Shown here one piece after another: positions 35,473 through 45,701 of a DNA stretch of 64,000 bases; the stretch's first letter is position 1; each line of letters opens with the position of its first letter. Location: assembly GCA_963842795.1 (NCBI GenBank), contig CAWJHV010000026.1, positions 372,001 to 436,000 of the forward strand, read 5' to 3'. Source of the stretch: WHSW01 sp963842795 (GTDB taxonomy: Bacteria; Actinomycetota; Thermoleophilia; Solirubrobacterales; 70-9). A model generated the notes under the pieces. It worked only from the letters and a program-made list of their open reading frames with translations. It did no database searches and was not told where the DNA came from. Position numbers and translations under genes: made by a program.

Positions 35473-36786
35473 GTGATCGTCGGCACTCGGCCCGAGGCGA
35501 TCAAGCTCGTCCCGATCATCCTCGCGCTCGCGCAGAGCCGCTCGTTTCGGCCGATCGTCGTCTCCACCGGCCAGCATCACCAGATGGTCGGCGAGATCTT
35601 CGACCTCGCCGGGATCGAGCCCGACGCCACGCTGTACGCGGGCGACCGCCACGCGCGGCTGAACGAGCGCGTGGCGGCGGTGATGAGGCGGTTCGAGGAC
35701 TTCGTCTGCGAGGCGTTCGGCGACGGCCCGGCCGACGGCAGGCACCTCGAGGCGGCGCTGCGCGGCGAATACCCGCTCGCGATCGCCGTCCACGGTGACA
35801 CGAGCTCAGCGATGGCGGCGGCGCTCGCCGCCTTCCACATGCACATCCCGGTGTTCCACGTCGAGGCCGGGCTGCGCACCGGCGGGCTCAACCTGACCCC
35901 CTTCCCGGAGGAGCTCAACCGCCAGGTGATCACGTGCATCGCCGCCCTGCACCTGGCGCCGACGCCGGGCAACCTCCAGAACCTGGTCAGGGAGAACGTG
36001 CCCGTCGATCAGGTGTTCGTGACCGGGAACACCGGGATCGACGCGCTGCGGTGGGCCTCCGGGCTCGACGTCCCGTTTCGCGACCCGGCCGTCGCCGCCG
36101 CGGTCGAGGGATCGGAGCGCCTGGTCGTCGTCACCGCGCACAGGCGTGAGAGCTGGGGCGGGGGCCTGCGCGGGATCGCGACCGGGGTCGCGCGGCTGGC
36201 CGAGGCGCACCCGGAGACGCGCTTCGTCGTCCCGCTGCACCCCAACCCCGCGGTGCGCGACCAGATGCTCGAGCCGCTCGAGGGGCGCGAGAACGTCCTG
36301 CTCACCGAGCCGCTGCGCTACGCCGGATTCGCCCGCCTGCTCGACCGCTGCCATCTGGTCATCTCCGACTCCGGGGGGATCCAGGAGGAGGCCCCTTCGC
36401 TCGGCAAACCGGTGCTCGTGACCCGCGAGACCACCGAGCGCGTCGAAGGGGTCGCCGCCGGGACGCTGCTCCTCGTCGGCACCGACCCCGACCGGATCGC
36501 CCATGAGGGCAACCGGCTGCTCACCGACGACGAGGCGTACCGGCGGATGGCCGACGCGCACAACCCCTATGGGGACGGGCGCGCCGCCGAGCGGATCGTC
36601 GAGGCGCTCGAGCACATCGTCCGCGGCACCGAGGCCCCGGGGCCGTTCGGCCACGGCTACACGCGCCGGGCCGTGATCCGGGCCGCCGGCGTCAACGTGC
36701 CGCTGGGGCCAACCGAGGCGCTTGAGGACCGTCTGCTCGAGCATCCGCGAGGGACCCCCTCGGGCGCCGAGCTGTGGCCGGGTTGA
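35473..36786 (+). CDS. wecB: UDP-N-acetylglucosamine 2-epimerase (non-hydrolysing), WecB type
   Basis: This enzyme interconverts UDP-GlcNAc and UDP-ManNAc for cell-surface polysaccharide. Motifs are VGTRPEAIKLVPII at the start, STGQHHQMVGEIFDLAGI, VHGDTSSAMAAALAAF, the active-site HVEAGLRTGGLNLTPFPEE, VTAHRRESWG, HPNP, and SDSGGIQEEAPSLGKPVLV. The GTG at 35473 leaves the first beta strand slightly short. In-frame codons upstream to 35428 add IAAPPDTESGRLAIP but contain no ATG/GTG/TTG, so the true start is uncertain. A 40-residue C-terminal extension follows the usual end. It overlaps the GT2 gene. Confidence 0.88.
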   Translation: MIVGTRPEAIKLVPIILALAQSRSFRPIVVSTGQHHQMVGEIFDLAGIEPDATLYAGDRHARLNERVAAVMRRFEDFVCEAFGDGPADGRHLEAALRGEYPLAIAVHGDTSSAMAAALAAFHMHIPVFHVEAGLRTGGLNLTPFPEELNRQVITCIAALHLAPTPGNLQNLVRENVPVDQVFVTGNTGIDALRWASGLDVPFRDPAVAAAVEGSERLVVVTAHRRESWGGGLRGIATGVARLAEAHPETRFVVPLHPNPAVRDQMLEPLEGRENVLLTEPLRYAGFARLLDRCHLVISDSGGIQEEAPSLGKPVLVTRETTERVEGVAAGTLLLVGTDPDRIAHEGNRLLTDDEAYRRMADAHNPYGDGRAAERIVEALEHIVRGTEAPGPFGHGYTRRAVIRAAGVNVPLGPTEALEDRLLEHPRGTPSGAELWPG

Positions 36787-38063
36787 CCTGGCCCTTCGAG
36801 GGCCTGCCGGGAGCGATCGAGGTCTTCTTCGCGATCACGCTGGCGGTGATCGTGATCCTCTTCGCCTGGACCTTCACACTGCTGATCCGCGGCCTGCGGG
36901 CCGCCCGGCGGGCGCCCGACCCGGCCGACCCGGACGGCTTTCTGTGGATCTTCCTCGTCCCGGCGCTGAACGAGGAGATCACGATCCGCGACAGCGTCGA
37001 GCGGCTGCTCGCGCTCGAGCTTCGGCGGCGGCTGGTCCTGGTCATCGACGACGGCTCCGACGACGCGACGCCGGATGTGCTCGCCGAGATCGCGGACCCC
37101 GACCTCGTGGTCCTGCGCCGGTCGCCGCCCGACGCTCGCGAGGGCAAGGCCGAGGCCCTCAACTACGCCTACCGCTCGCTGGCCGAGCTGATCGCGGGCG
37201 AGGACCGCTCCCGGGTGGTCGTCGCGATCGTCGACGCCGACGGCCGCCTGCATCCCGACGCGCCCGCCTACACCGCCGCGCATCTCGCCGACGAGCGGGT
37301 GGGGGGAGTCCAGGCCCTGGTCCGGATCTACAACCGCCGCCATGTGCTCGCCTGGTTCCAGGACGTCGAGTTCTCGATCTTCGGGCGCCTCTTCCAGGCC
37401 GGTCGAAACGCAGTCGGCACCGCCGGCATGGGCGGCAACGGCCAGTTCAACCGACTCGTGGCGCTCGATCGAATCTCGGATCCTCGCGGCCCGTGGCGCG
37501 ACCGGCTGACCGAGGACCAGGACCTCGGCCTCCGCCTGATCGCCGACGGATGGGTCCTGCGCCAGGAGCTGCGGGCAACCGTCGACCAGCAGGGCCTCGG
37601 CCAACTGGTGGCGCTGTTTCGCCAGCGCACCCGTTGGTCGCAGGGCAACCTGCAGGCGATCGGGCTCACCGGCGCCGTCTGGCGCGCTCCCTTTCCCCTC
37701 GGCGCCCGGCTCGAGCTCCTGCTGCAGCTGTTGATGCCGGTCTGGCAGGCGCTGATCGGCGTCGCCTTCGGGATCGCGATCGTGCTCGCGATCACAGGGG
37801 TCGCCGGATTCTGGACCGATGGGCCCTGGTGGCAGCTGCTCGTGCTCTGGCTGCTCGGGTTCGGGTCCGTGATCTTCGGGTGCATCGCGGCACACGCCCA
37901 GGACGGCTGGCGGGGGTTGGCGACCGGCCTGTTGATCGCGCAGCCCTACGCCTTCTACTCCTGGATGCTCTGGCCGGTGCTCGCCCGCTCGGCCGCGCGC
38001 CAACTGACCGAGCGCCGCGACTGGACGAAGACCGAGCGCGAGCCGCTGGAGTCGGCGGGCTGA
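36774..38063 (+). CDS. membrane-bound family-2 glycosyltransferase, 429 aa
   Basis: This is a processive-type GT2 with an N-terminal membrane helix (EVFFAITLAVIVILFAWTF), a cytoplasmic catalytic domain and two to three C-terminal helices (LLMPVWQALIGVAFGIAIVL). Catalytic landmarks are VLVIDDGSDDATPDVL, VDADG, the acid EDQDLGLRL and the acceptor-site RQRTRW (QxxRW). These are the D, D, D, QxxRW set of hyaluronan/cellulose/poly-GlcNAc synthases. GTG 36774 overlaps the epimerase by 13 bases; TTG 36783 is an alternative. With the epimerase it probably makes an extracellular aminosugar polymer. Confidence 0.85.
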   Translation: MAGLTWPFEGLPGAIEVFFAITLAVIVILFAWTFTLLIRGLRAARRAPDPADPDGFLWIFLVPALNEEITIRDSVERLLALELRRRLVLVIDDGSDDATPDVLAEIADPDLVVLRRSPPDAREGKAEALNYAYRSLAELIAGEDRSRVVVAIVDADGRLHPDAPAYTAAHLADERVGGVQALVRIYNRRHVLAWFQDVEFSIFGRLFQAGRNAVGTAGMGGNGQFNRLVALDRISDPRGPWRDRLTEDQDLGLRLIADGWVLRQELRATVDQQGLGQLVALFRQRTRWSQGNLQAIGLTGAVWRAPFPLGARLELLLQLLMPVWQALIGVAFGIAIVLAITGVAGFWTDGPWWQLLVLWLLGFGSVIFGCIAAHAQDGWRGLATGLLIAQPYAFYSWMLWPVLARSAARQLTERRDWTKTEREPLESAG

Positions 38064-38100
38064 CGGCCGGCGAACCGGCGGCGCCGAACGCAGCTCCCGG

Positions 38101-38106
38101 TACTCT
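38101..38106 (+). promoter_or_regulatory. -10 box, leaderless geometry
   Basis: TACTCT ends 7 bp before the ATG of the coiled-coil protein and there is no Shine-Dalgarno sequence between them. Confidence 0.4.
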
Positions 38107-38113
38107 GCGCGGC

Positions 38114-38701
38114 ATGGATGCCGAGAAATACGTGCACGACTTCGCCGACCGGATCCGGGAGATGCTCTCGCAGGCCGAGGACCGGGCGGCGGAGATAGTC
38201 CGCGACGCCGAGGCCGACGCGAAGCGGATTCGCGAGCAGGCCGAGACGGAATCGCGCGAGCGGATCGACGCCGCGCGGACCGCGTTCGCCGAGCTGCAGA
38301 GCAAGCTCGGGCTCGCCGACGAAGTCGAGCCCGGCCCGGTGACGGTGCCCGAGCCCGAGCCGCCCGCGGTGCCCGAGCCGGAGCCGCCGCCGCCCGCGCC
38401 GGCCCCGGAGCCGCCGACGGAGCCCGAGCCGCCGCTGGTGCCGGAGCCGACGCCGCCCCCGGACGAGGCGACGCCCCCGCAGGTGGCGGCCGAAGCCGAG
38501 CCCGCCGCGGTTAGCGACGGCAACTCGGCCGCGGCCGCCGGCTCGAAGTCCGACGACGCCGCCGGAGCCCGCCTGGTGGCGCTCAACATGGCGCTCGACG
38601 GCGCCTCGCGGGACGAGATCGAAACCAAGCTCACCGAGGACTTCGAGCTCGCCGACGGCGCCAAGCTCGTCGACGAGGTCCTCGCCGTCGCCGGCACCTG
38701 A
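38114..38701 (+). CDS. coiled-coil protein with Pro/Glu-rich linker, 195 aa
   Basis: Residues 1-65 form a charged coiled coil (YVHDFADRIREMLSQAEDRA, AEADAKRIREQAETESRERI) like the C-terminal helices of DivIVA-type proteins. Residues 75-130 are repeats of PEPEPP. The last 45 residues are a compact helical segment (ARLVALNMALDGASRDEIET, then LVDEVLAVAG). The two conserved ends with a disordered spacer suggest a scaffold that bridges two partners. I do not recognise a named family. It lies between the polysaccharide genes and uvrA, and has its own likely leaderless promoter. Confidence 0.65.
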   Translation: MDAEKYVHDFADRIREMLSQAEDRAAEIVRDAEADAKRIREQAETESRERIDAARTAFAELQSKLGLADEVEPGPVTVPEPEPPAVPEPEPPPPAPAPEPPTEPEPPLVPEPTPPPDEATPPQVAAEAEPAAVSDGNSAAAAGSKSDDAAGARLVALNMALDGASRDEIETKLTEDFELADGAKLVDEVLAVAGT

Positions 38702-38762
38702 GCGGCCCGCCGCGCCGTCCCGCGGTCGCCGACGGTGGCCGTCCGGCTCTCGGCAGGCAAGG

Positions 38763-38774
38763 GAACATCCGTTC
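38763..38774. promoter_or_regulatory. LexA/SOS box in the uvrA promoter
   Basis: GAACATCCGTTC is a perfect match to the GAAC-N4-GTTC box bound by LexA in Gram-positive bacteria and Actinobacteria. It lies between the expected -35 region and the TACAAT -10 at 38782-38787, where LexA would block RNA polymerase. Confidence 0.75.
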
Positions 38775-38781
38775 GCCCTCG

Positions 38782-38787
38782 TACAAT
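38782..38787 (+). promoter_or_regulatory. -10 box of uvrA, leaderless geometry
   Basis: TACAAT is a near-consensus -10 box ending 9 bp before the GTG of uvrA. There is no ribosome-binding site, so the transcript probably starts at or next to the GTG. Confidence 0.6.
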
Positions 38788-38796
38788 TGATCGCCC

Positions 38797-41751
<2,955 letters not shown>

Positions 41752-41764
41752 GCGCACGCGCCGG

Positions 41765-41950
41765 CTAGACGACCACGGTCCGCGTACCGTCGAGCAGCAC
41801 CCGGCCCTCGATGTGCGCCTTGACCGCGCGGGCGAGCACCAGGCGCTCGCTGTTGCCAGGGCCCGAGTCTCGACCTCGGCCTTGGTCTTGGCGGTGGCCG
41901 CAACGTAGTGGCGCGGGCGTCACCGCGTCCGCACGGCCAGACCGGACCAT
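41765..41950 (-). pseudogene. 3' remnant of purU (formyltetrahydrofolate deformylase)
   Basis: The minus-strand frame ends with SERLVLARAVKAHIEGRVLL then DGTRTVVV. This matches the characteristic C-terminus of PurU-type deformylases (x-LARAV-x-x-H-x-x-RVL-x-x-x-x-TVVF). Upstream of about 41860 on the same strand the similarity stops, so only about 30 residues remain. It lies between uvrA and an acyltransferase gene. The match is from memory of the family pattern. Confidence 0.5.
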
Positions 41951-41976
41951 CAGCAGAGTGGAGCTTTGTATGACCT

Positions 41977-42645
41977 ATGGACCCCAAGACCTTCCGATCG
42001 ACGACCACGATGGCCGTCTGGGAAGCTGCGGGCGTGAGTGAGCTCGCCGCCTGGCGCACCTGGTGGGTCAAGCGCCGCTGGTATGAGCGCAACCTGCGCC
42101 TGCGCCGGCGCTGGCGGATCAACCGGCACATGGCGCGCGCGGGGGCCTTCATCCGCTACCCGGTCGAGGGCGAGGTGCTCGAGGCGCTCGACTCGGGGCG
42201 GCTCGAGATCGGCGAGTCCACGCTGCTCGAGCCGGGCTGCTGGCTCACCCTCGGCCCCGAGGCCGAGATCAGGGTCGGCAGCGGCTGCTTCCTCAACCGC
42301 GGCACGATGCTGGCGGCGGTCGAGCGGATCGAGATCGGCGACCACGTGATGTTCGCCAACGGATGCTTCGTGGGCGACGGCGATCACCGCTACGACGATC
42401 CCGACGTGCCGATCACCTGGCAGGGGTTCGCCCCGCGCGGGCCGGTGCGGATCGGCGACAACGTCTGGTTCGGCGTCAACTGCGTGGTCACAGGCGGAGT
42501 CGAGATCGGGGACCGGGCGGTGATCGGCGCCAACTCGGTCGTCACCCGCGACGTGCCGGCCGGGACGATCGCCGCCGGGGCGCCGGCGAAGGTGATCCGC
42601 GAGATCGAGTTCAAGCCGTCGCAGGCCTCCGCGCCGGGGTCGTGA
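41977..42645 (+). CDS. hexapeptide-repeat acyltransferase, 222 aa
   Basis: The protein is a left-handed beta-helix O-acetyltransferase. Hexapeptide turns run through LEIGESTLLEPGCWLTLGPE, IRVGSGCFLNRGTMLAAV, ERIEIGDHVMFANGCFVGDG and VRIGDNVWFGVNCVVTGGVE. The catalytic-type His is in VGDGDHRYDD, and the usual AGAPAKVIREI end is present. The start could be ATG 41977 or ATG 42010; the N-terminal 40 residues are basic and may bind membrane or nucleic acid. Relatives acetylate sugars in cell-surface glycans. Its stop overlaps the next GTG. Confidence 0.85.
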   Translation: MDPKTFRSTTTMAVWEAAGVSELAAWRTWWVKRRWYERNLRLRRRWRINRHMARAGAFIRYPVEGEVLEALDSGRLEIGESTLLEPGCWLTLGPEAEIRVGSGCFLNRGTMLAAVERIEIGDHVMFANGCFVGDGDHRYDDPDVPITWQGFAPRGPVRIGDNVWFGVNCVVTGGVEIGDRAVIGANSVVTRDVPAGTIAAGAPAKVIREIEFKPSQASAPGS

Positions 42646-43547
42646 GCGTGCGCGCCGGCACCTACTCGATCGTCGCCCGCGATCCCGGCACCGGCGAGCT
42701 GGGGGTCGCCGTGCAGTCGCACTGGTTCTCGGTCGGCTCGATCGTGACCTGGGCGCGGCCCGGCGTCGGGGCCGTCGCGACCCAGTCCGTGGCCGAGCCC
42801 GCCTACGGTCCCCGGCTGCTCGACCGGCTCGCGGCGGGCGAGGAGCCGGGCCCGGCCCTGGCGGCCGAGCTCGAGGCCGACGACTCGGCGCGCTTCCGCC
42901 AGGTGGCGACGGTGGACGCCGCCGGCCGGGTCGCGGTCCACACCGGCGCGGGCTGCATGGCGTTCGCCGGCGACCGGGTCGGCGAGGGCTTCAGCGCGCA
43001 GGCGAACATGATGTCCTCGAACGCCGTCTGGCCGGCGATGGCGGCGGCGTACGAGTCCGCGAGCGGTTCGCTCGAGCGCCGGCTGCTCGCCGCCTTGGAG
43101 GCCGCCGAGGAGGCCGGGGGAGACGTGCGCGGCAAGCAGTCTGCGGCGCTCCTCGTGGTCGGGGGTGCGGGGGAGCCGTGGGAGTCCAAGGTCGAGCTCC
43201 GGGTCGAGGACGCGGTGGAGCCCCTGCCCGAGTTGCGGCGGCTGCTCGACCTCCACGACGCCTACGCGATCGCCGACCGCGCCGACTCGCTGGCCGGCGA
43301 GGGGCTCCACGACGAGGCCGCGCAGCTCTACCGGCAGGCCGCCGAGGCGGCGCCGGCGAGCATCGAGCTCGGCTTCTGGGCCGGGCTCGGGATCGCCGCC
43401 TCCGGCGACGTCGAAGGGGGCGCCGAGCGCGTCCGCGCCGCGATCGACGCCCACGAGGGCTGGCGCGCGCTGCTCTCGCGCCTGGAGCCCGAGATCGCCC
43501 CTTCGGCCGCCGTCGTGCGCGACGCGCTGGGGATCCCCAAGGTCTGA
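42642..43547 (+). CDS. DUF1028 protein, 301 aa
   Basis: The N-terminal 200 residues are the DUF1028 domain, an Ntn-hydrolase-like fold. The signature begins AGTYSIVARDPGTGELGVAV and includes GVGAVATQSVAEPAYGPRLL, GAGCMAFAGDR and FSAQANMMSS. The C-terminal 100 residues are helical and TPR-like (DEAAQLYRQAAEAAPASIEL). This combination is common in Actinobacteria. The biochemical function is not established. GTG 42642 overlaps the acyltransferase stop (GTGA); GTG 42648 is an alternative. Confidence 0.83.
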   Translation: MSVRAGTYSIVARDPGTGELGVAVQSHWFSVGSIVTWARPGVGAVATQSVAEPAYGPRLLDRLAAGEEPGPALAAELEADDSARFRQVATVDAAGRVAVHTGAGCMAFAGDRVGEGFSAQANMMSSNAVWPAMAAAYESASGSLERRLLAALEAAEEAGGDVRGKQSAALLVVGGAGEPWESKVELRVEDAVEPLPELRRLLDLHDAYAIADRADSLAGEGLHDEAAQLYRQAAEAAPASIELGFWAGLGIAASGDVEGGAERVRAAIDAHEGWRALLSRLEPEIAPSAAVVRDALGIPKV

Positions 43548-43870
43548 CGCTCGCGTGCGCTCCGCCCGGAGCCCGGGCGCGGGCGAGATTCGGGGCCGGG
43601 TTGGCAGTGAGGGGGGAATGGCGCCCACCTCGCGCGACGTTCGTGACACCCGCGCGCGCTCCGGTCACCCGCCGCCCGTCGAGTGACATCTCAACCACGC
43701 CATACGTGGATCAGATGTCACTCGGCGAGTGAAGGGGCGAGGGCGTACGAATTGCGTCACGCCCGCGCGACGCCTCGCCCTTGTCGAGGCACATCCGCCG
43801 GCGCCGCCACCCACGCCCACCCCCTGACTGCCAAGCCCGGGCTGGGCCCGCATGGCCCGACACGTTCGGC
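43548..43870. other. 323-bp gene-free gap holding nested hairpins
   Basis: No credible gene was found in this gap between convergent genes. Its centre is the hairpin group at 43681-43732 and the remainder is unstructured G+C-rich sequence. Confidence 0.6.
43681..43732. repeat. nested inverted repeats in a convergent intergenic gap
   Basis: GAGTGACATCT (43681-43691) pairs perfectly with AGATGTCACTC (43713-43723). Inside it CCACG (43695-43699) pairs with CGTGG (43705-43709). The right arm also forms a second hairpin, TCACTC-GGC-GAGTGA (43718-43732). The two structures are mutually exclusive. A bidirectional terminator or a protein-binding site is possible. Confidence 0.65.
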
Positions 43871-44296
43871 CTAGGAGACGACCTGGAAGAGGACCGTGCG
43901 CTCGCGCGGGCGGTCGTCGAAATCGATCAGCACCAGCTGCTGCCAGGTCCCGAGCGCCGGGCGCCCGTCGACGATCGGGACGACCGCCGAGGCGCCGACG
44001 ATCGACGCCCGCTGATGGGCGTGCGAGTTGCTGTCGTGGTTGAGCCGGTTGTGCTGGTAGTCGCCATCGGTCGGGATCAGGCGCTCGAGCATCTCGCGCA
44101 GGTCCGCGACCCCGCCGGGCTCCAGCTCCATCGTGGTGATCGCCGCGGTCGAGCCGCGCACGAAGGCGGAGGCCTGGCCCTGGGCGACGCCGCTGCGGGC
44201 GACCGCCGCGGCGAGCTCACCGGTGAGGTCGACGACGTCGGCGTCGCCGCGGGTCTGCAAACGGCTCTCGGAGCTGAACACGCTCACCCCCTGCAC
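43871..44296 (-). CDS. YjbQ/UPF0047 family protein, 141 aa
   Basis: This is a small beta-rich protein of the YjbQ family, some members of which show weak thiamine-phosphate synthase activity. The family pattern is visible as ASAFVRGSTAAITTMELEPG, the His-rich DYQHNRLNHDSNSHAHQRAS and the closing GTWQQLVLIDFDDRPRERTV. The invariant His and Asp/Asn of the H-x-x-x-D-x-x-x-H-x-H cluster are all there. Start GTG 44296 gives the normal length. It is separated from the upstream DUF378 gene by strong palindromes. Confidence 0.88.
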   Translation of the reverse strand: MQGVSVFSSESRLQTRGDADVVDLTGELAAAVARSGVAQGQASAFVRGSTAAITTMELEPGGVADLREMLERLIPTDGDYQHNRLNHDSNSHAHQRASIVGASAVVPIVDGRPALGTWQQLVLIDFDDRPRERTVLFQVVS

Positions 44297-44307
44297 GGTA
44301 ATACGAC

Positions 44308-44354
44308 GCGGGCCGGGCCTCGAGGCCCGGCCCGCGCACGGAGCGCTTGCGCTC
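44308..44354. terminator. two strong palindromes between yjbQ-like and DUF378 genes
   Basis: Positions 44308-44335 form a perfect 28-bp palindrome centred on TCGA, able to make a very stable G+C stem. GAGCGC-TT-GCGCTC follows at 44341-44354. Together they lie just after the stop of the leftward DUF378 gene and so may terminate or attenuate transcription before the YjbQ gene. No T tract is seen. Confidence 0.5.
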
Positions 44355-44358
44355 GGCG

Positions 44359-44589
44359 TCAGACGCCTCGCGGCTGCGGCCCCTGCCCCAGATGGAGCTC
44401 TTCCATCAGCCTCGGCACCAGCATCAGGCCGGAGACGCCGAACACGACGTAGACCACGTCGGTGAACGTCCCGGTCCCGAACACCTCGGTGATCACGTTG
44501 GTGTCGAAGAGGGCGATCACGGCCCAGTTGAGGGCCGCGACGATGAGCAGGAACAGAGCCACTGGCTCCAATCTCCTCACGAACTCCAT
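44359..44589 (-). CDS. DUF378 small membrane protein, 76 aa
   Basis: This is a two-helix membrane protein of the DUF378/YuzA type. The first helix is VALFLLIVAALNWAVIALFD, with the typical LNW motif, and the second TFTDVVYVVFGVSGLMLVPR. ATG 44589 is favoured over the longer frame because GAGGTG lies about six bases upstream and the earlier region is charged leader. The function is unknown. Confidence 0.8.
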   Translation of the reverse strand: MEFVRRLEPVALFLLIVAALNWAVIALFDTNVITEVFGTGTFTDVVYVVFGVSGLMLVPRLMEELHLGQGPQPRGV

Positions 44590-44656
44590 TTGCGCCACCT
44601 CGCTTTCTGCGAGCCGGTCCGCACAGCTAATAGTGCGGATAGTCACGAGCATTTAC

Positions 44657-44675
44657 ACCGGCCGGGCAGGCCGGT
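44657..44675. terminator. hairpin downstream of panB
   Basis: ACCGGCC (44657-44663) pairs with GGCCGGT (44669-44675) around GGGCA. It lies 56 bp past the panB stop on the leftward strand, before the DUF378 gene, and probably ends the pan operon. The following bases are A/T-rich for this genome but lack a T run. Confidence 0.45.
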
Positions 44676-44731
44676 TACCGGCGGGCGGGGCCGTGCACCC
44701 GCCCGACTCTGCGGGTGGGGCCGCGCCCCGT

Positions 44732-45673
44732 CTAGATCTCGGTCGCCGACCAGTCGCCGCCGAAGGTCTGGGCGCTCGTCAGCGACTCCTGGTCGAGGTA
44801 CCGGCGGAACGCCTCGAGCTCGGCGGGCTCGATCGCGTAGCTGTGCTCGGGGCCCGGGAACGACCGCTCGCGCACCTCGCGCGCGTAGTCCCCGACACCG
44901 CGGAGCATCTCCTCGCGCAGCTCGGCGTAGCGCTTGACGAACTTCGCCATGTGGCCGCCGTAGATCCCGAGCAGGTCGTGCCAGACGAGCACCTGGCCGT
45001 CGGTCGCCGGGCCGGCGCCGATCCCGATCACCGGCACGCTCAGCTTCGCCACCAGGACCTCGCTGATCGCGGCCGGCACGGCCTCGAAGACGATCGAGAA
45101 ACAGCCCGCCGCCTCCAGCGCCAGTGCCTCCTCGGCGATCTTGACCGCCTGGTCGGCGGTCTTGCCCTGGGTCTTGAAGCCGCCGAGCGCGGTCGCCGTC
45201 TGAGGCGTGAGCCCGACGTGGCCCATCACCGGGATCCCGGCGCGGACGATGGCCCTGGCGCGCTCGACCGAGACGCCGCCCCGCTCGAGCTTGACCACGT
45301 CGCAGCCGGCCTCCTTGACGTAGCGCATGGCGCTGTCGATCGCCTGCTCGTTGGAGCGCTCGTAGGAGCCGAACGGCAGGTCGCCGACCAGCATCGGGGT
45401 GCTCAGGCCGCGGCGGACGGCCTTCGCCAGCACCAGCATCTCGTCGAGGCTCACCGGGGTCGTCGACGAGTGGCCGAGCATCGTCATGGCTGCCGTGTCG
45501 CCGCAGAGGACGAGGTCGACCCCGACGGCGTCGGCGATCTGGGCCGACGGATAGTCGTAGGCCGTGACCATCACGATCGGCTCCGCGTTGAGCTTCATCT
45601 CGGCGAGCCGCGGAAGGGTGACCGGCGCGCGGTCGGGCTGGTCGTCATTCGTCTGTTGGGTGTGGGAGCTCAT
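44732..45673 (-). CDS. panB: 3-methyl-2-oxobutanoate hydroxymethyltransferase, 313 aa
   Basis: PanB adds a hydroxymethyl group from methylene-tetrahydrofolate to 2-oxoisovalerate, giving ketopantoate for pantothenate and CoA. Motifs are VMVTAYDYPSAQIADAVGVD, LVLCGDTAAMTMLGHSSTTP, the metal-site Asp in MLVGDLPFGSYE, VKLERGG, GIPVMGHVGLTPQTATALGG and CFSIVFEAVP, with the acid-base IGIGAGPATDGQVLVWHDLL. Length is slightly above the usual 270 aa because of a 22-residue N-terminal extension and a C-terminal tail. It follows panC by 28 bp. Confidence 0.96.
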   Translation of the reverse strand: MSSHTQQTNDDQPDRAPVTLPRLAEMKLNAEPIVMVTAYDYPSAQIADAVGVDLVLCGDTAAMTMLGHSSTTPVSLDEMLVLAKAVRRGLSTPMLVGDLPFGSYERSNEQAIDSAMRYVKEAGCDVVKLERGGVSVERARAIVRAGIPVMGHVGLTPQTATALGGFKTQGKTADQAVKIAEEALALEAAGCFSIVFEAVPAAISEVLVAKLSVPVIGIGAGPATDGQVLVWHDLLGIYGGHMAKFVKRYAELREEMLRGVGDYAREVRERSFPGPEHSYAIEPAELEAFRRYLDQESLTSAQTFGGDWSATEI

Positions 45674-45701
45674 GCCGTTACCTGCCTCCGTTCGTTCATC
45701 G

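Noticed and set aside
43548..43870. A small gene in the gap after DUF1028 (short frames on both strands)
   Set aside because: The frames are short, compositionally like shadows and overlap the hairpins; no start with a ribosome-binding site or -10 box.
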